From Pararhizobium sp. A13 (lineage in GTDB: Bacteria > Pseudomonadota > Alphaproteobacteria > Rhizobiales > Rhizobiaceae), in assembly GCF_040126305.1 (NCBI RefSeq), contig NZ_CP149511.1, positions 1,302,001 to 1,366,000 on the forward strand: DNA of 64,000 bases, written 5' to 3'. The notes beneath the pieces were generated by a model. The model was not told the DNA's origin. It did not search any database and saw only the letters and a program-made list of their open reading frames with translations. Of the stretch, positions 9,334 to 16,589 are shown in pieces. The translations under genes and the position numbers were made by a program. Positions within the stretch are counted from its first letter, which is position 1, and each line of letters starts with the position of its first letter.

Positions 9334-9369
9334 AAAAAGCCTGCCGCGGGAGGAGGTGCGGCAGGCTTT
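9334..9369 (-). terminator. Rho-independent terminator formed by the last sRNA hairpin
   Basis: A perfect 12-bp stem (9336-9347 with 9358-9369) has a 10-nt loop that is itself the CCUCCUCCC motif. On the minus strand it runs into TTTTT and then CG. The terminator and the final sRNA unit are therefore the same structure. Confidence 0.75.
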
Positions 9370-9490
9370 CGAAAAGAACCGAACAGCGACTGGGAGGAGG
9401 AGTGCCGCTGTTCCAACAGACGTCCCTGGGAGGAGGAGTGGGCCGTCTGAAACACGAAGCTCTGCGGGAGGAGGTGCATTGCTTCGATGC
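9334..9490 (-). ncRNA. Array of four CCUCCUCCC-loop hairpin sRNAs (alpha-r14/'cuckoo' type)
   Basis: Four short inverted repeats lie in a row, each with GGGAGGAGG on the plus strand, so the minus-strand transcript exposes CCUCCUCCC in each loop. The motif is at 9348-9356, 9392-9400, 9428-9436 and 9466-9474. The stems are 9336-9347/9358-9369 (12 bp perfect), 9381-9388/9406-9413 (8 bp), 9417-9422/9444-9449 plus an inner 3 bp, and 9455-9460/9481-9486. The loop mimics the anti-Shine-Dalgarno sequence of 16S rRNA. Known alphaproteobacterial families (alpha-r14, cuckoo RNAs, Rhodobacter CcsR1-4) have this motif and lie downstream of a DUF1127 gene, as here. In Rhodobacter they are stress-induced through RpoH-type sigma factors. 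The last stem is followed by five U and serves as terminator. Confidence 0.88.
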
Positions 9491-9532
9491 GTTTAATCAT
9501 ACGCCGATCATCGGTGTTTCATAGGCACAATG

Positions 9533-9543
9533 CTGCACTGCAG
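9533..9543. promoter_or_regulatory. CTGC-N3-GCAG palindrome upstream of the sRNA array
   Basis: CTGCACTGCAG lies between the DUF1127 terminator and the first hairpin, in the region where a separate array promoter would sit. It matches the CTGC-N3-GCAG form described for PhaR/AniA regulators of polyhydroxybutyrate metabolism. A regulatory role here is only a suggestion. Confidence 0.3.
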
Positions 9544-9619
9544 CTATGCAAGAAAAACATGTCGGAAATGCCGACCACAAAACGAGAACCGGACAGCCTC
9601 AGGCATCGACACTTGATAC

Positions 9620-9647
9620 AAAAAACGCCCGCGTCATGAGCGGGCGT
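9620..9647 (-). terminator. Rho-independent terminator after the DUF1127 gene
   Basis: An 8-bp GC-rich stem (9625-9632 with 9640-9647, 7-nt loop) is followed on the minus strand by six T residues. It ends the DUF1127 transcript 34 nt after its stop codon. The downstream sRNAs therefore need read-through or their own promoter. Confidence 0.85.
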
Positions 9648-9680
9648 CGTGCAGTGCCAAGCAGGTGCAATCTGGTGCTC

Positions 9681-9827
9681 TTAGCGAGCAACCGATGCGC
9701 GGGCAACGCGGCGGATGTCGGCCCGGTCGATACCGAGGTCCTGCAGTTCACGGCTGGACATGCGGTCAAGTTCGGTAACGGTCTGACGGAACTTGCGCCA
9801 GTTGTTGAAAGAGCGTGCTACGTTCAT
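9681..9827 (-). CDS. DUF1127 small protein (48 aa)
   Basis: This tiny arginine-rich protein begins MNVARSFNNWRKFRQTV and contains the DUF1127 core: RMSSRELQDLGIDRADI then RRVARAS. It is too short for routine ORF filters. The leader reads AGGAAGGGGATTATC before the ATG, giving a strong ribosome-binding site. DUF1127 proteins in alphaproteobacteria are stress-linked; small members in Rhodobacter and Agrobacterium affect RNA turnover and phosphate or stress physiology. The tandem CCUCCUCCC sRNAs downstream are a conserved partnership. A perfect palindrome lies 82 nt upstream of the start. Confidence 0.92.
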   Translation of the reverse strand: MNVARSFNNWRKFRQTVTELDRMSSRELQDLGIDRADIRRVARASVAR

Positions 9828-9908
9828 GATAATCCCCTTCCTGAGGGCTTTCTGACGTCAGCAACCTTACTTGGCTCCGGCGTCGTTTCGATGATTGGAA
9901 CATAGGCC

Positions 9909-9924
9909 TTTCAAACGTTTGAAA
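9909..9924. promoter_or_regulatory. Perfect 16-bp palindrome upstream of the DUF1127 gene
   Basis: TTTCAAACGTTTGAAA is fully self-complementary and lies in the gap between the exonuclease gene and the DUF1127 start at 9827. Its right half carries TTGAAA on the minus strand, which could serve as a -35 element, so a bound protein would overlap the promoter. The regulator is not identifiable from sequence. Confidence 0.4.
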
Positions 9925-9998
9925 ACAGCGACAATACCTCACGCCACCCATGCGCTTGGCGCATGGGTTCTACGAATTCGGCAGGAGATGATCGTTTT

Positions 9999-10970
9999 TT
10001 AAGCTCTGAAGCGATCGAATGCCGTCAGACGCTTGGTTGGCGGATCGGCATCCGGGTAGCGATAGATCTCGGTCCTGAGATAGTGAAGCTCTGCTTCCAG
10101 CGCTTCTTCATCAACTTCGATCCACCAGGATTTCGGTCGCCCGTCGCTTCCATCCGACCAGCGATAGCCCCGCCCCTTCAGGTGGTCCTTCATATCGAAG
10201 GGGCTGTTTTCGGCGAAGATACGGACCCGCGAGCGCTGACTCGTCGCGTATAGCTCCGCGAATGCAGTGCCAAAGCCGACTTTCTCCTGCGCCAAAACTT
10301 CCATCAGGGCAAAACAGTCATCGACGGCGCGATGACCATCATGAAAGTAACCCGCCTGCCCGATCAGATAGCCAAGCTTCGTGCCCTCGAACCCGCGTGA
10401 TGACCAGTCTATTTCGGCGTTTGAGCACGCCCAGGCCTTGCCTTTGAACACGGAAGAAAACGCTTCACAGAAAGGCCGGTCGAAACCGGCATTGTGGGCA
10501 ATAATGAGATCGGCAGGTTCGATCAACGAACGCAGCGTCACAGTGTCGATCACCTGTCCAGCGACCATCTCATCGGTGATGCCAGTAAGTTTAGTGACTT
10601 CGGCGGGGATTGATCCCGTCGGCTGCTGCAGTCCGCCGTAGATCCCTGTAACATCACCGAGCATTCCACACTCATCGAAGGTAAACGCGATCACGCCAAT
10701 CTCAATGATCTCGTCTTTACGATGATTGAGGCCTGTAGTCTCGGTGTCGAGAATGACACCTCGGAGGGGGTATTCCGGACGCATAGACGGCACAATCGCA
10801 CGGGGCTCAAGCTTCTTCAGGATGCGGTAGCGACCAGTTTCCATCAGGTGCTGAACCATACTCGCTTCACTCATCGCGGTCGGCGGGTGTCGCTTCGTTT
10901 GTGCATTGCGACTGGAGTTTGGAGAGACCTCGCCTGCTCCATTCGAAAACATGTCGAACTGTGCTGTCAT
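9999..10970 (-). CDS. DEDDh 3'-5' exonuclease, DnaQ/epsilon-like (323 aa)
   Basis: All three motifs of the DEDDh exonuclease family are present: Exo I DTETTG (D75, E77 from the chosen start), Exo II HNAGFDRPF, and Exo III HRAVDD with the catalytic His. About 70 residues precede the nuclease domain. The C-terminal region (about 220-323) is an extra domain with KGRGYRWSDG and WWIEVDEE, known from stand-alone proofreading-like exonucleases in rhizobia. The start MTAQFDMFS at 10970 is preferred; 10994 would add eight residues. It is probably a repair or proofreading accessory rather than the replicative epsilon subunit. No operon partners are visible. Confidence 0.88.
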   Translation of the reverse strand: MTAQFDMFSNGAGEVSPNSSRNAQTKRHPPTAMSEASMVQHLMETGRYRILKKLEPRAIVPSMRPEYPLRGVILDTETTGLNHRKDEIIEIGVIAFTFDECGMLGDVTGIYGGLQQPTGSIPAEVTKLTGITDEMVAGQVIDTVTLRSLIEPADLIIAHNAGFDRPFCEAFSSVFKGKAWACSNAEIDWSSRGFEGTKLGYLIGQAGYFHDGHRAVDDCFALMEVLAQEKVGFGTAFAELYATSQRSRVRIFAENSPFDMKDHLKGRGYRWSDGSDGRPKSWWIEVDEEALEAELHYLRTEIYRYPDADPPTKRLTAFDRFRA

Positions 10971-11095
10971 TCCCGCCGTTCTCTGCTGCTGCACCTGCCG
11001 AAATCAATACCATACCAAGATAGGCACAGGATCAGCTGTTGTGGTTTGCCAAGTTGGATATAAGCCAAACATCAAAACAAATCAGGAGAAAGCGT

Positions 11096-11302
11096 ATGGA
11101 AACGACCGAGATCGGCAGCCGCAGCGATTTCGCGCTATGGGCCGTTCAGCGCGCGCAGGAAATCGTAACCACCGAAGCGGCTGCGTTTGCGATGGCTGCA
11201 CGCGACATGAACGAGGCTGCATTGGCGACAACCGCTGCTGACCTAGGCAAAGCAATTGCCGATGCCATGCTGGAGGTATTTGACGGCTTGATTGAGGACT
11301 AG
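11096..11302 (+). CDS. Small phasin-like or hypothetical protein (68 aa)
   Basis: A clear AGGAGAAAGCGT ribosome-binding leader precedes the ATG at 11096. The product (METTEIGSRSDFALWAVQRA...) is alanine-rich and wholly helical, with no membrane span. Amphipathic Ala-rich helices recall small phasins or unstructured helical bundles, but I cannot assign a family. It begins 125 nt from the divergent exonuclease gene. Confidence 0.55.
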   Translation: METTEIGSRSDFALWAVQRAQEIVTTEAAAFAMAARDMNEAALATTAADLGKAIADAMLEVFDGLIED

Positions 11303-11370
11303 GAAGACGGAGGTGCCTCAGACCATAGGGTGCGCCGTGGAGGTAGGCGCAAGGTCTTCGCATCAGCATA

Positions 11371-11673
11371 TTGAGGTCGCTCTGGTCCGTGTACACCTTG
11401 GGCCATGTCATCGACCACGGGGCCAACGAGATCGCCAAGCTCTCGCTCCTTGAGCGTCGGCGGTTAGTCGAGCGCGCCTTGCTTACCATCACAGATCAAC
11501 GCCACATTTTGACCGAAGGCGGCAACGTCACATCCTTGCCGTCAGCAGTGCTGCTCGACATCAAAAATATCATGGGCCAGTTCGACAACAGCCCGGACTT
11601 TCTGGCATCCCTTGTCTTGATGGAATGCGCCGACGAGATACGAAAGCTTCATATATTGATCGCAGAGAGTTGA
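11371..11673 (+). CDS. Hypothetical protein (about 100 aa)
   Basis: This helical protein has a charged centre (LSLLERRRLVERALLTITDQ) and the end ADEIRKLHILIAES. No family is recognised. The start is uncertain: a TTG at 11371 opens the frame and a GTG at 11389 is an alternative; neither has a strong ribosome-binding site. It lies between two equally small genes, the next being a truncated regulator, so the stretch may contain debris. Confidence 0.4.
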   Translation: MRSLWSVYTLGHVIDHGANEIAKLSLLERRRLVERALLTITDQRHILTEGGNVTSLPSAVLLDIKNIMGQFDNSPDFLASLVLMECADEIRKLHILIAES

Positions 11674-11701
11674 GATCGGTTCCGACGGTGGGATATGGGA
11701 A

Positions 11702-11992
11702 GTGCCCGACGCAAAACTGTTTGAGCTCAACAGCGGCATGCTCGAAGCCATCATCGAGTGCTGCCAGAACAGCTTTTTCATCGATGCACTGAAGCGACTA
11801 GACAGGCTGCGGCGCCTGATCGCCTACAGGCAGATGCTGGACAGAAAAAGCGCGCGGGGCCGCTACTTAGAGCACATTCAATTGCTGGATCTTATCCTGG
11901 CGGGCAGGAACAGTGATGCTTCGCTATTTATGGCTCGGCATCTTGGAGAGCTAAGCAATCTTAAGACCGTCGCTCGCGAGCGCCGGGGCTAA
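11702..11992 (+). pseudogene. C-terminal remnant of a GntR-family (FCD domain) regulator
   Basis: The translation matches the last third of an FCD effector-binding domain: a helix rich in L and R (ALKRLDRLRRLIAYRQ), then YLEHIQLLDLILAGRNSDAS and MARHLGELSNLK, where the His residues normally bind a metal or ligand. The N-terminal winged-helix domain and first FCD helices are missing, and no upstream frame supplies them. A complete family member has 220-250 residues. The fragment is probably non-functional. Confidence 0.6.
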
Positions 11993-12103
11993 TTTTTCCC
12001 TTGGCCCACGTGGTGGATCCGCCACGCCAATCCAACATGCTACGATGGCAATAGTTTTCTTTTTCTCACGGGGCAGTAACGCTACTTCTAGCGAGGAACA
12101 ATT

Positions 12104-13351
12104 ATGCCGCAGGCAAATATTGGACCAACGGAAACGCAACTTGCTGATTCGGTGGCTGGATTTGGCTGGGATGGCAATCTGCTCGAACCAGGCATTGCAC
12201 TGGCGATGTCGGGCGGCGGCTTCCGCGCTATGCTTTTTCACGCCGGCGCATTAATGCGGCTGAACGAGCTTGGCCTGCTATCGAAAATCAAACGGATCTC
12301 CAGTGTGTCCGGCGGCTCCATTGCGGCTGGACATCTCGCCACGGCTTGGGCCGGGTTAGGGCGACCCGACGCAAATGGAGCATTCGGGAACTTCAAGGCG
12401 CTATATGTTGCACCGATCCTTACCTTCTCGCGACACAATCTCGACGTGAAGACAACACTTATAGGCCTTCTGCCTGGCTTCTCTGCCGCAGCCCTGTTGG
12501 CGAAAAGCTATGAGAAGTACCTGTTCGGCACACGGACGCTGCAGGACATACCGGACAGTCCGCGATTTGTATTTTGTGCAACCAATCTCCAGAGCGGCGT
12601 TCTATTTCGGTTCTCCAAACCCTACGCGGGAGACTATGTGATTGGTCGGCTCGATAAGCCTAAGATCAGACTGTCGCAAGCGGTCGCGGCTTCCTCGGCT
12701 TTTCCGCCGGTGCTCTCGCCGTTGGAACTGAGATTGCCGGAAGGCAGCTTCACCCAATGGCCGACTCGATCTGGCGTCTCGTCGCTGTCGCGAGATGAAC
12801 TTGCCGCATTGCGCAGGCGGGTCGTGCTGACCGACGGTGGCGTGTACGATAACCACGGACTGGAACCGGTGGTTAAGCGCTACATGACGATACTGGTGAG
12901 CGATGGGGGTGCGCCGTTCGGGCGAAGTGCCCAGATCGGCTTTGATTGGGTGCGGCAGCTCAGGCGCATTCTTGAGGTAACAGACAACCAAGTCCGAGCC
13001 TTGCGACGGCGCAATCTCATCGACAGGTTGTCGGCCGGCAAAACCGCCTTCGACAACGGCACACTCAGCGCCAATGAGACGCGCGCGCATGAAAGGTTTG
13101 GCGCCTTTTGGGGAATTGATACCGATGCCGCTCGGTTCACGCCGCCTGATGCGTTGCCCTGTGATGGTCCGCTCACCGATCGCCTCGCACGGACATCCAC
13201 GCGCCTCACCGACCTCGGCGAAACTACGTCTAAACAGCTCATCAATTGGGGATATGCGATTTGCGACCGCAGCATCCGAACTCACTACCGCGGAGCGGAT
13301 CCGTTAGACAAAGTCCGCCCAGCATGGCCGTACGCGGAAGCAAATTTGTGA
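12104..13351 (+). CDS. Patatin-like phospholipase (415 aa)
   Basis: This is a predicted lipid acyl hydrolase of the patatin/RssA type. The oxyanion loop SGGGFRAM (about residues 36-43), nucleophile motif VSGGSIAAG (Ser about 75) and catalytic aspartate in LTDGGVYDNHG (about 245) are all present, so the Ser-Asp dyad is intact. There is no signal peptide, so it is probably cytosolic or peripherally membrane-bound. The ATG at 12104 has GAGGA upstream. The protein is longer than RssA (about 300 aa), with extra C-terminal helices. It is unlinked to minCDE downstream. A second, lipidated patatin occurs at 56101. Confidence 0.88.
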   Translation: MPQANIGPTETQLADSVAGFGWDGNLLEPGIALAMSGGGFRAMLFHAGALMRLNELGLLSKIKRISSVSGGSIAAGHLATAWAGLGRPDANGAFGNFKALYVAPILTFSRHNLDVKTTLIGLLPGFSAAALLAKSYEKYLFGTRTLQDIPDSPRFVFCATNLQSGVLFRFSKPYAGDYVIGRLDKPKIRLSQAVAASSAFPPVLSPLELRLPEGSFTQWPTRSGVSSLSRDELAALRRRVVLTDGGVYDNHGLEPVVKRYMTILVSDGGAPFGRSAQIGFDWVRQLRRILEVTDNQVRALRRRNLIDRLSAGKTAFDNGTLSANETRAHERFGAFWGIDTDAARFTPPDALPCDGPLTDRLARTSTRLTDLGETTSKQLINWGYAICDRSIRTHYRGADPLDKVRPAWPYAEANL

Positions 13352-13699
13352 GGGCCCGCACTTCGTCCATTCTTGGCGTTGTGTCAGCGTTCAATAGCGT
13401 AGCTCTACATCCATGGGTGACCGCTCTGACACGATCGGACGTTCGAGCGAAAAGACCTTGAGCTCCTCCTTCGCCTTAAAGGGATCCAACCTTGCGGCCA
13501 CCCCGAACGTCGCCCTGTCGCGCCCAGTGCCTGACGATGCACGGGTTGTTTGACAGATGCCGGTCAAGACAAATCCTTGCGGAGCCCGATGGTGCGCGAT
13601 GAGGCGCCCACCGCTCGTCACCACAATGACACGCGGTGCCTTGTTAACTTCGTGTTAACCATTTTCTCGCTACACCGAGGCAACAGAAAATTTACCAAG
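13352..13699. other. Non-coding stretch carrying the minC promoter region
   Basis: No convincing gene is present. A minus-strand frame (13391-13624) is open but shows no domain. The right end contains the CtrA-type box and the leader of minC. Confidence 0.5.
13644..13659. promoter_or_regulatory. CtrA-type binding site upstream of minCDE
   Basis: TTAA-N7-TTAAC (13644-13647, then 13655-13659) is an exact match to the CtrA consensus, 41 nt before the minC start. CtrA is the cell-cycle master regulator of Caulobacter and rhizobia, and min genes are among its reported targets in Sinorhizobium. This would tie Z-ring placement to the cell cycle. Confidence 0.7.
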
Positions 13700-14434
13700 T
13701 TGAATGATGTGTTAACTCAATCTCGGCCAATTCGTCTCAAGGGACGATCGTTCCTTGCGCTCTCATTGACTCCCGAACTGCCGTTCGAAGACTGGCTGGT
13801 CCAGCTCGACGAGCTTGCTGCCCGTTCCGCCGGGTTTTTCCTTCGGCGGCCAATTGTGCTGGACGTTCAAGGACTTGAGATCGATCGTGCGCAACTGCGC
13901 GATCTCGTTAGTCAGTTGGGCATGCGGAACGTCAGAATTATGGGGATCGAAGGTGCTCGCTCTTCATGGCTTGGCCCGGACCTGCCACCCGCGATGAGCG
14001 ATGGTCGTCCTGCTTCAGACGTCGAATTGCAGACCACTGAGGAAGCGGAAAAAGCAGTTCCCGCCGAGAGCATTGTTGCCTCTGGCCCGCCCTCGGCAAA
14101 GGCAATCCCGTCGATCGTCGTGAGCCAGCCTGTTCGTTCAGGGCAATCGCTCCTCTACCCCGAGGGAGACGTAACCATCGTCGGTTCGGTCGCATCCGGT
14201 GCGGAATTGGTCGCCGGCGGATCGATTCATGTCTACGGGGCGCTCCGAGGACGGGCAATGGCTGGTACCATGGGGAACTCCTCGGCACGCATCTTCTGCC
14301 GCAAGCTAGAGGCAGAGCTGATCGCGATCGACGGATTCTATCAGACTGCCGAGGACATGGATCCACGACTCCGTGGGAAAGCGGTCCAGATTTGGCTCGA
14401 AGGCGAAACGATCAAAGCTGAAGCGCTCAGCTAA
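13700..14434 (+). CDS. minC: Septum site-determining protein MinC (244 aa)
   Basis: MinC inhibits FtsZ polymerisation away from mid-cell and is carried to the membrane by MinD. The N-terminal FtsZ-binding domain begins RPIRLKGRSFLALSL; the C-terminal beta-helix domain shows GDVTIVGSVASGAELVAGG then IHVYGALRGRAMAG and ends IWLEGETIKAEAL. The two are joined by a Pro/Ala/Glu-rich linker. I chose the TTG at 13700, giving MNDVLTQSRPIRLKG, which matches the usual family N-terminus; a GTG at 13709 is possible. Longer upstream frames would run through the CtrA box and are unlikely. It is first in minCDE. Confidence 0.9.
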   Translation: MNDVLTQSRPIRLKGRSFLALSLTPELPFEDWLVQLDELAARSAGFFLRRPIVLDVQGLEIDRAQLRDLVSQLGMRNVRIMGIEGARSSWLGPDLPPAMSDGRPASDVELQTTEEAEKAVPAESIVASGPPSAKAIPSIVVSQPVRSGQSLLYPEGDVTIVGSVASGAELVAGGSIHVYGALRGRAMAGTMGNSSARIFCRKLEAELIAIDGFYQTAEDMDPRLRGKAVQIWLEGETIKAEALS

Positions 14435-14469
14435 ACCGAAGGCGTATTCCTATTTAATTGGAGAGGTAC

Positions 14470-15285
14470 ATGGGCAAGGTAATCGTGGTTACGTCGGGCA
14501 AGGGCGGCGTCGGAAAGACGACATCTACCGCAGCATTGGGCGCCGCCCTCGCACAAAACGGCGAGAAAGTGGTGGTCGTGGACTTTGACGTCGGCCTGCG
14601 CAATCTCGACCTCGTGATGGGTGCGGAAAGACGCGTGGTCTATGATCTCGTCAATGTCATTCAGGGCGAAGCCAAGCTGACGCAAGCACTGATCCGCGAC
14701 AAGCGAGTGGAAACACTCTACCTGCTCCCGGCCTCGCAAACCCGCGACAAGGATAATCTCACACCGGAAGGCGTCGAGAAGGTTATTGCCGCACTCAAGA
14801 GTGCTTTTGATTGGGTCATTTGTGACAGTCCTGCGGGCATCGAGCGCGGGGCGACGCTCGCCATGCGCCATGCCGACGTAGCCATCGTCGTTACCAATCC
14901 GGAAGTTTCCTCGGTGCGCGATTCCGACCGCATCATTGGTCTGCTCGATTCCAAGACCCTGAAAGCCGAGAATGGCGAACAGATGGAGAAGCACCTCCTT
15001 CTCACCCGCTACGACTCTTCTCGCGCTGAGCGCGGCGACATGCTCAAGGTTGATGATGTTCTCGAGATTCTGTCGATCCCGCTTCTTGGCATCATTCCGG
15101 AAAGCATGGATGTCTTGCGTGCGTCCAACGTGGGCGCTCCTGTTACCCTGGCGGATGGTCGCAGCGCTCCCGCAATGGCCTATTTTGACGCTGCACGCCG
15201 GCTCAAAGGCGAAAGCCTGCCTGTCACCATTCCTGGTGAAAGGCGGGGTTTGTTCGGCAAGATCTTCGGAAGGAAAGCGGCATGA
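14470..15285 (+). CDS. minD: Septum site-determining ATPase MinD (271 aa)
   Basis: This is a ParA/MinD-type ATPase that binds membrane when ATP-bound and recruits MinC. It has the deviant Walker A KGGVGKTT near the N-terminus, VVDFDVGLRNLDLVMG (switch I region), and CDSPAGIERGATLAM (switch II). The C-terminus (RRGLFGKIFGRKAA) forms the amphipathic membrane-targeting helix. The start is the ATG at 14470 behind GGAGAGGTAC. The stop overlaps the minE start (ATGA), as in other rhizobial min operons. Confidence 0.97.
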   Translation: MGKVIVVTSGKGGVGKTTSTAALGAALAQNGEKVVVVDFDVGLRNLDLVMGAERRVVYDLVNVIQGEAKLTQALIRDKRVETLYLLPASQTRDKDNLTPEGVEKVIAALKSAFDWVICDSPAGIERGATLAMRHADVAIVVTNPEVSSVRDSDRIIGLLDSKTLKAENGEQMEKHLLLTRYDSSRAERGDMLKVDDVLEILSIPLLGIIPESMDVLRASNVGAPVTLADGRSAPAMAYFDAARRLKGESLPVTIPGERRGLFGKIFGRKAA

Positions 15286-15545
15286 ATCTTTTCCGTTTGT
15301 TTTCCCGATCGCAGTCCGCACCAGCTGCTCGCGAGCGGCTGCAGGTACTGCTGGCCCACGAGCGTGCCTCGGCCGGCGATTCGGACCTTGTCATCAAGTT
15401 GCGCGACGAGATCCTTCGCGCTATCTCCAAGCACATGCAGATCGATAGCGAAAAGGTCGGTGTAAAGTTGGAGCGCGGCATCCAGGTCTCAACGCTCGTT
15501 GTCGATGTTGAAATTCCCTTCGATGCAGCGAGGAAGGCGGCTTAA
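15282..15545 (+). CDS. minE: Cell division topological specificity factor MinE (87 aa)
   Basis: MinE stimulates MinD ATPase activity and drives pole-to-pole oscillation. The N-terminal membrane-targeting segment MNLFRLF is followed by the anti-MinCD helix (APAARERLQVLLAHERA) and the dimerising topological-specificity domain (LRDEILRAISKHM then VKLER and STLVVDVEIPF). The length is normal. Translation is coupled to minD by a 4-nt overlap. Confidence 0.97.
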   Translation: MNLFRLFSRSQSAPAARERLQVLLAHERASAGDSDLVIKLRDEILRAISKHMQIDSEKVGVKLERGIQVSTLVVDVEIPFDAARKAA

Positions 15546-15582
15546 GGGCCGCCTTCCTCGCATGCAAGCAGAAGCGAGACCG

Positions 15583-15715
15583 TCAGCCGTGCCAGGGATC
15601 AACCGCAACGACGCCGGTGCCTTCGAAATCTCTGATGTTGCGCGTCACGACGATCATGTCGTGGACCAGCGCGGTCGCAACAATCAGCGCGTCGGCCTCA
15701 TTGCGCCGGTCCGGG
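15583..15715 (-). pseudogene. C-terminal fragment of a VapC-type (PIN) toxin
   Basis: On the minus strand the frame reads RNEADALIVATALVHDMIVV, then TRNIRDFEGTGVVAVDPWHG and a stop. This is the conserved tail of VapC toxins, including the acidic TRNxxDF motif. Nothing upstream supplies the first two-thirds of the PIN domain. Instead the sequence runs, in another frame, into a ParE-like fragment, so the pieces appear to have been fused by deletion. Confidence 0.65.
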
Positions 15716-15866
15716 GACGTCCGCTTTCGGGAATGTTGAGGAGACGACGTGCGGCGCGGACAATCTGCTCATCGACGTGAACGGCCGCCCTCGGATTTTC
15801 TGTTTCGATATGGCTGAAGATGTTGTCGCGATCGTCGAGAGCGTATTACGCCCAGACGAGCCTCAT
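15712..15866 (-). pseudogene. ParE/RelE-type toxin remnant with premature stop
   Basis: The frame opens with an ATG at 15866 that overlaps the antitoxin stop (ATGA). It reads MRLVWA, a TAA stop at 15846-15848, then YALDDRDNIFSHIETENPRA and AVHVDEQIVRAARRLLNIPE before losing homology. This resembles the N-terminal two-thirds of ParE/RelE family toxins. The in-frame stop at codon 7 and the missing C-terminus should make it inactive. Confidence 0.65.
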
Positions 15867-16144
15867 CGGTCATCGGCCTTGCGCAGTGCTGCCGCTCGGC
15901 GTTCACGGAAGTGGGTCTTGGCGTCGACATCCTCAACATCAGGGCGCGTGTCCTCAAGCGCCTTGGCACGGAACCAGGCATCGTGGACGTCGCTGTTGCT
16001 AACGAGCTCTAACGGCAGAGCGCCTCCATTCGCGGTCCGGGTCAACAAGATGCGAACGACATCCGAGACCGTCAGCCCCATATTCTCGAGAACTGCCGTT
16101 GCGCGCTCCTTGACGGCGGCATCGATCCGCGTGGCGATGCTCAA
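15863..16144 (-). CDS. RelB/DinJ-family antitoxin (about 93 aa)
   Basis: The product resembles RelB/DinJ antitoxins. It has an N-terminal ribbon-helix-helix (SIATRIDAAVKERATAVLEN then MGLTVSDVVRILLTRTANGG) and a charged C-terminal toxin-binding tail. The TTG at 16144 gives a normal-length protein; the longer frame back to 16255 adds Cys/Arg-rich residues unlike the family. Its partner toxin downstream is broken, so this may be an orphan antitoxin surviving as an autoregulator or as protection against homologous toxins. Confidence 0.65.
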   Translation of the reverse strand: MSIATRIDAAVKERATAVLENMGLTVSDVVRILLTRTANGGALPLELVSNSDVHDAWFRAKALEDTRPDVEDVDAKTHFRERRAAALRKADDR

Positions 16145-16589
16145 CCCTGAGACCGAGCATCTCGCCAGCTTTCGGATCGGACAGGTCCGCCCCGTGGCTG
16201 AGCCACTGCGGCGCAGTCGCCCGCAGCAAATATGCGTCGCATGCCGAGTCAGCAAATACTATCGTAGGTTACAGGGGCATTGCCTCCGCAAGGCGCTGAG
16301 GACCGCGAAAAAATCTGCTGGCAGGCCACGCTCCCGCGGGGATTTGGCGTAGCTCCATTGTACTATAGATTAACTAACTGATATAATTATATATTTACTT
16401 CTACTCTTGGACTATACTAGACCGTAGAGGGTGCCCTACTCCCATCCTCTCGTGGAAGAGCATCCCAGCCGGATATCTTCCGTCGCAATACTGAAAAAAT
16501 TTCTCCATCCTTGCCCGTGGCATCGTCTCCGCGGGCATTCTTCTTGCCGGTAAGAGACGGCTTACCGCTGCGTCGGGAGGATCCGCATC
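16145..16589. other. AT-rich intergenic stretch
   Basis: Around 16355-16430 the sequence becomes distinctly AT-rich (ATATAATTATATATTT) against a GC-rich background, which fits a promoter region or a junction left by foreign DNA. A GC stem (TGCCCG...CGGGCA near 16522-16545) followed by TTCTTCTT could be a terminator. No gene is recognised. Confidence 0.4.

Noticed and set aside
9348..9474. Repeated GGGAGGAGG read as ribosome-binding sites or as a CRISPR-like repeat array on the plus strand
   Set aside because: No start codons or frames follow the motifs, the repeated part is only 9 bp inside different stems, and the minus-strand reading gives a known sRNA type.
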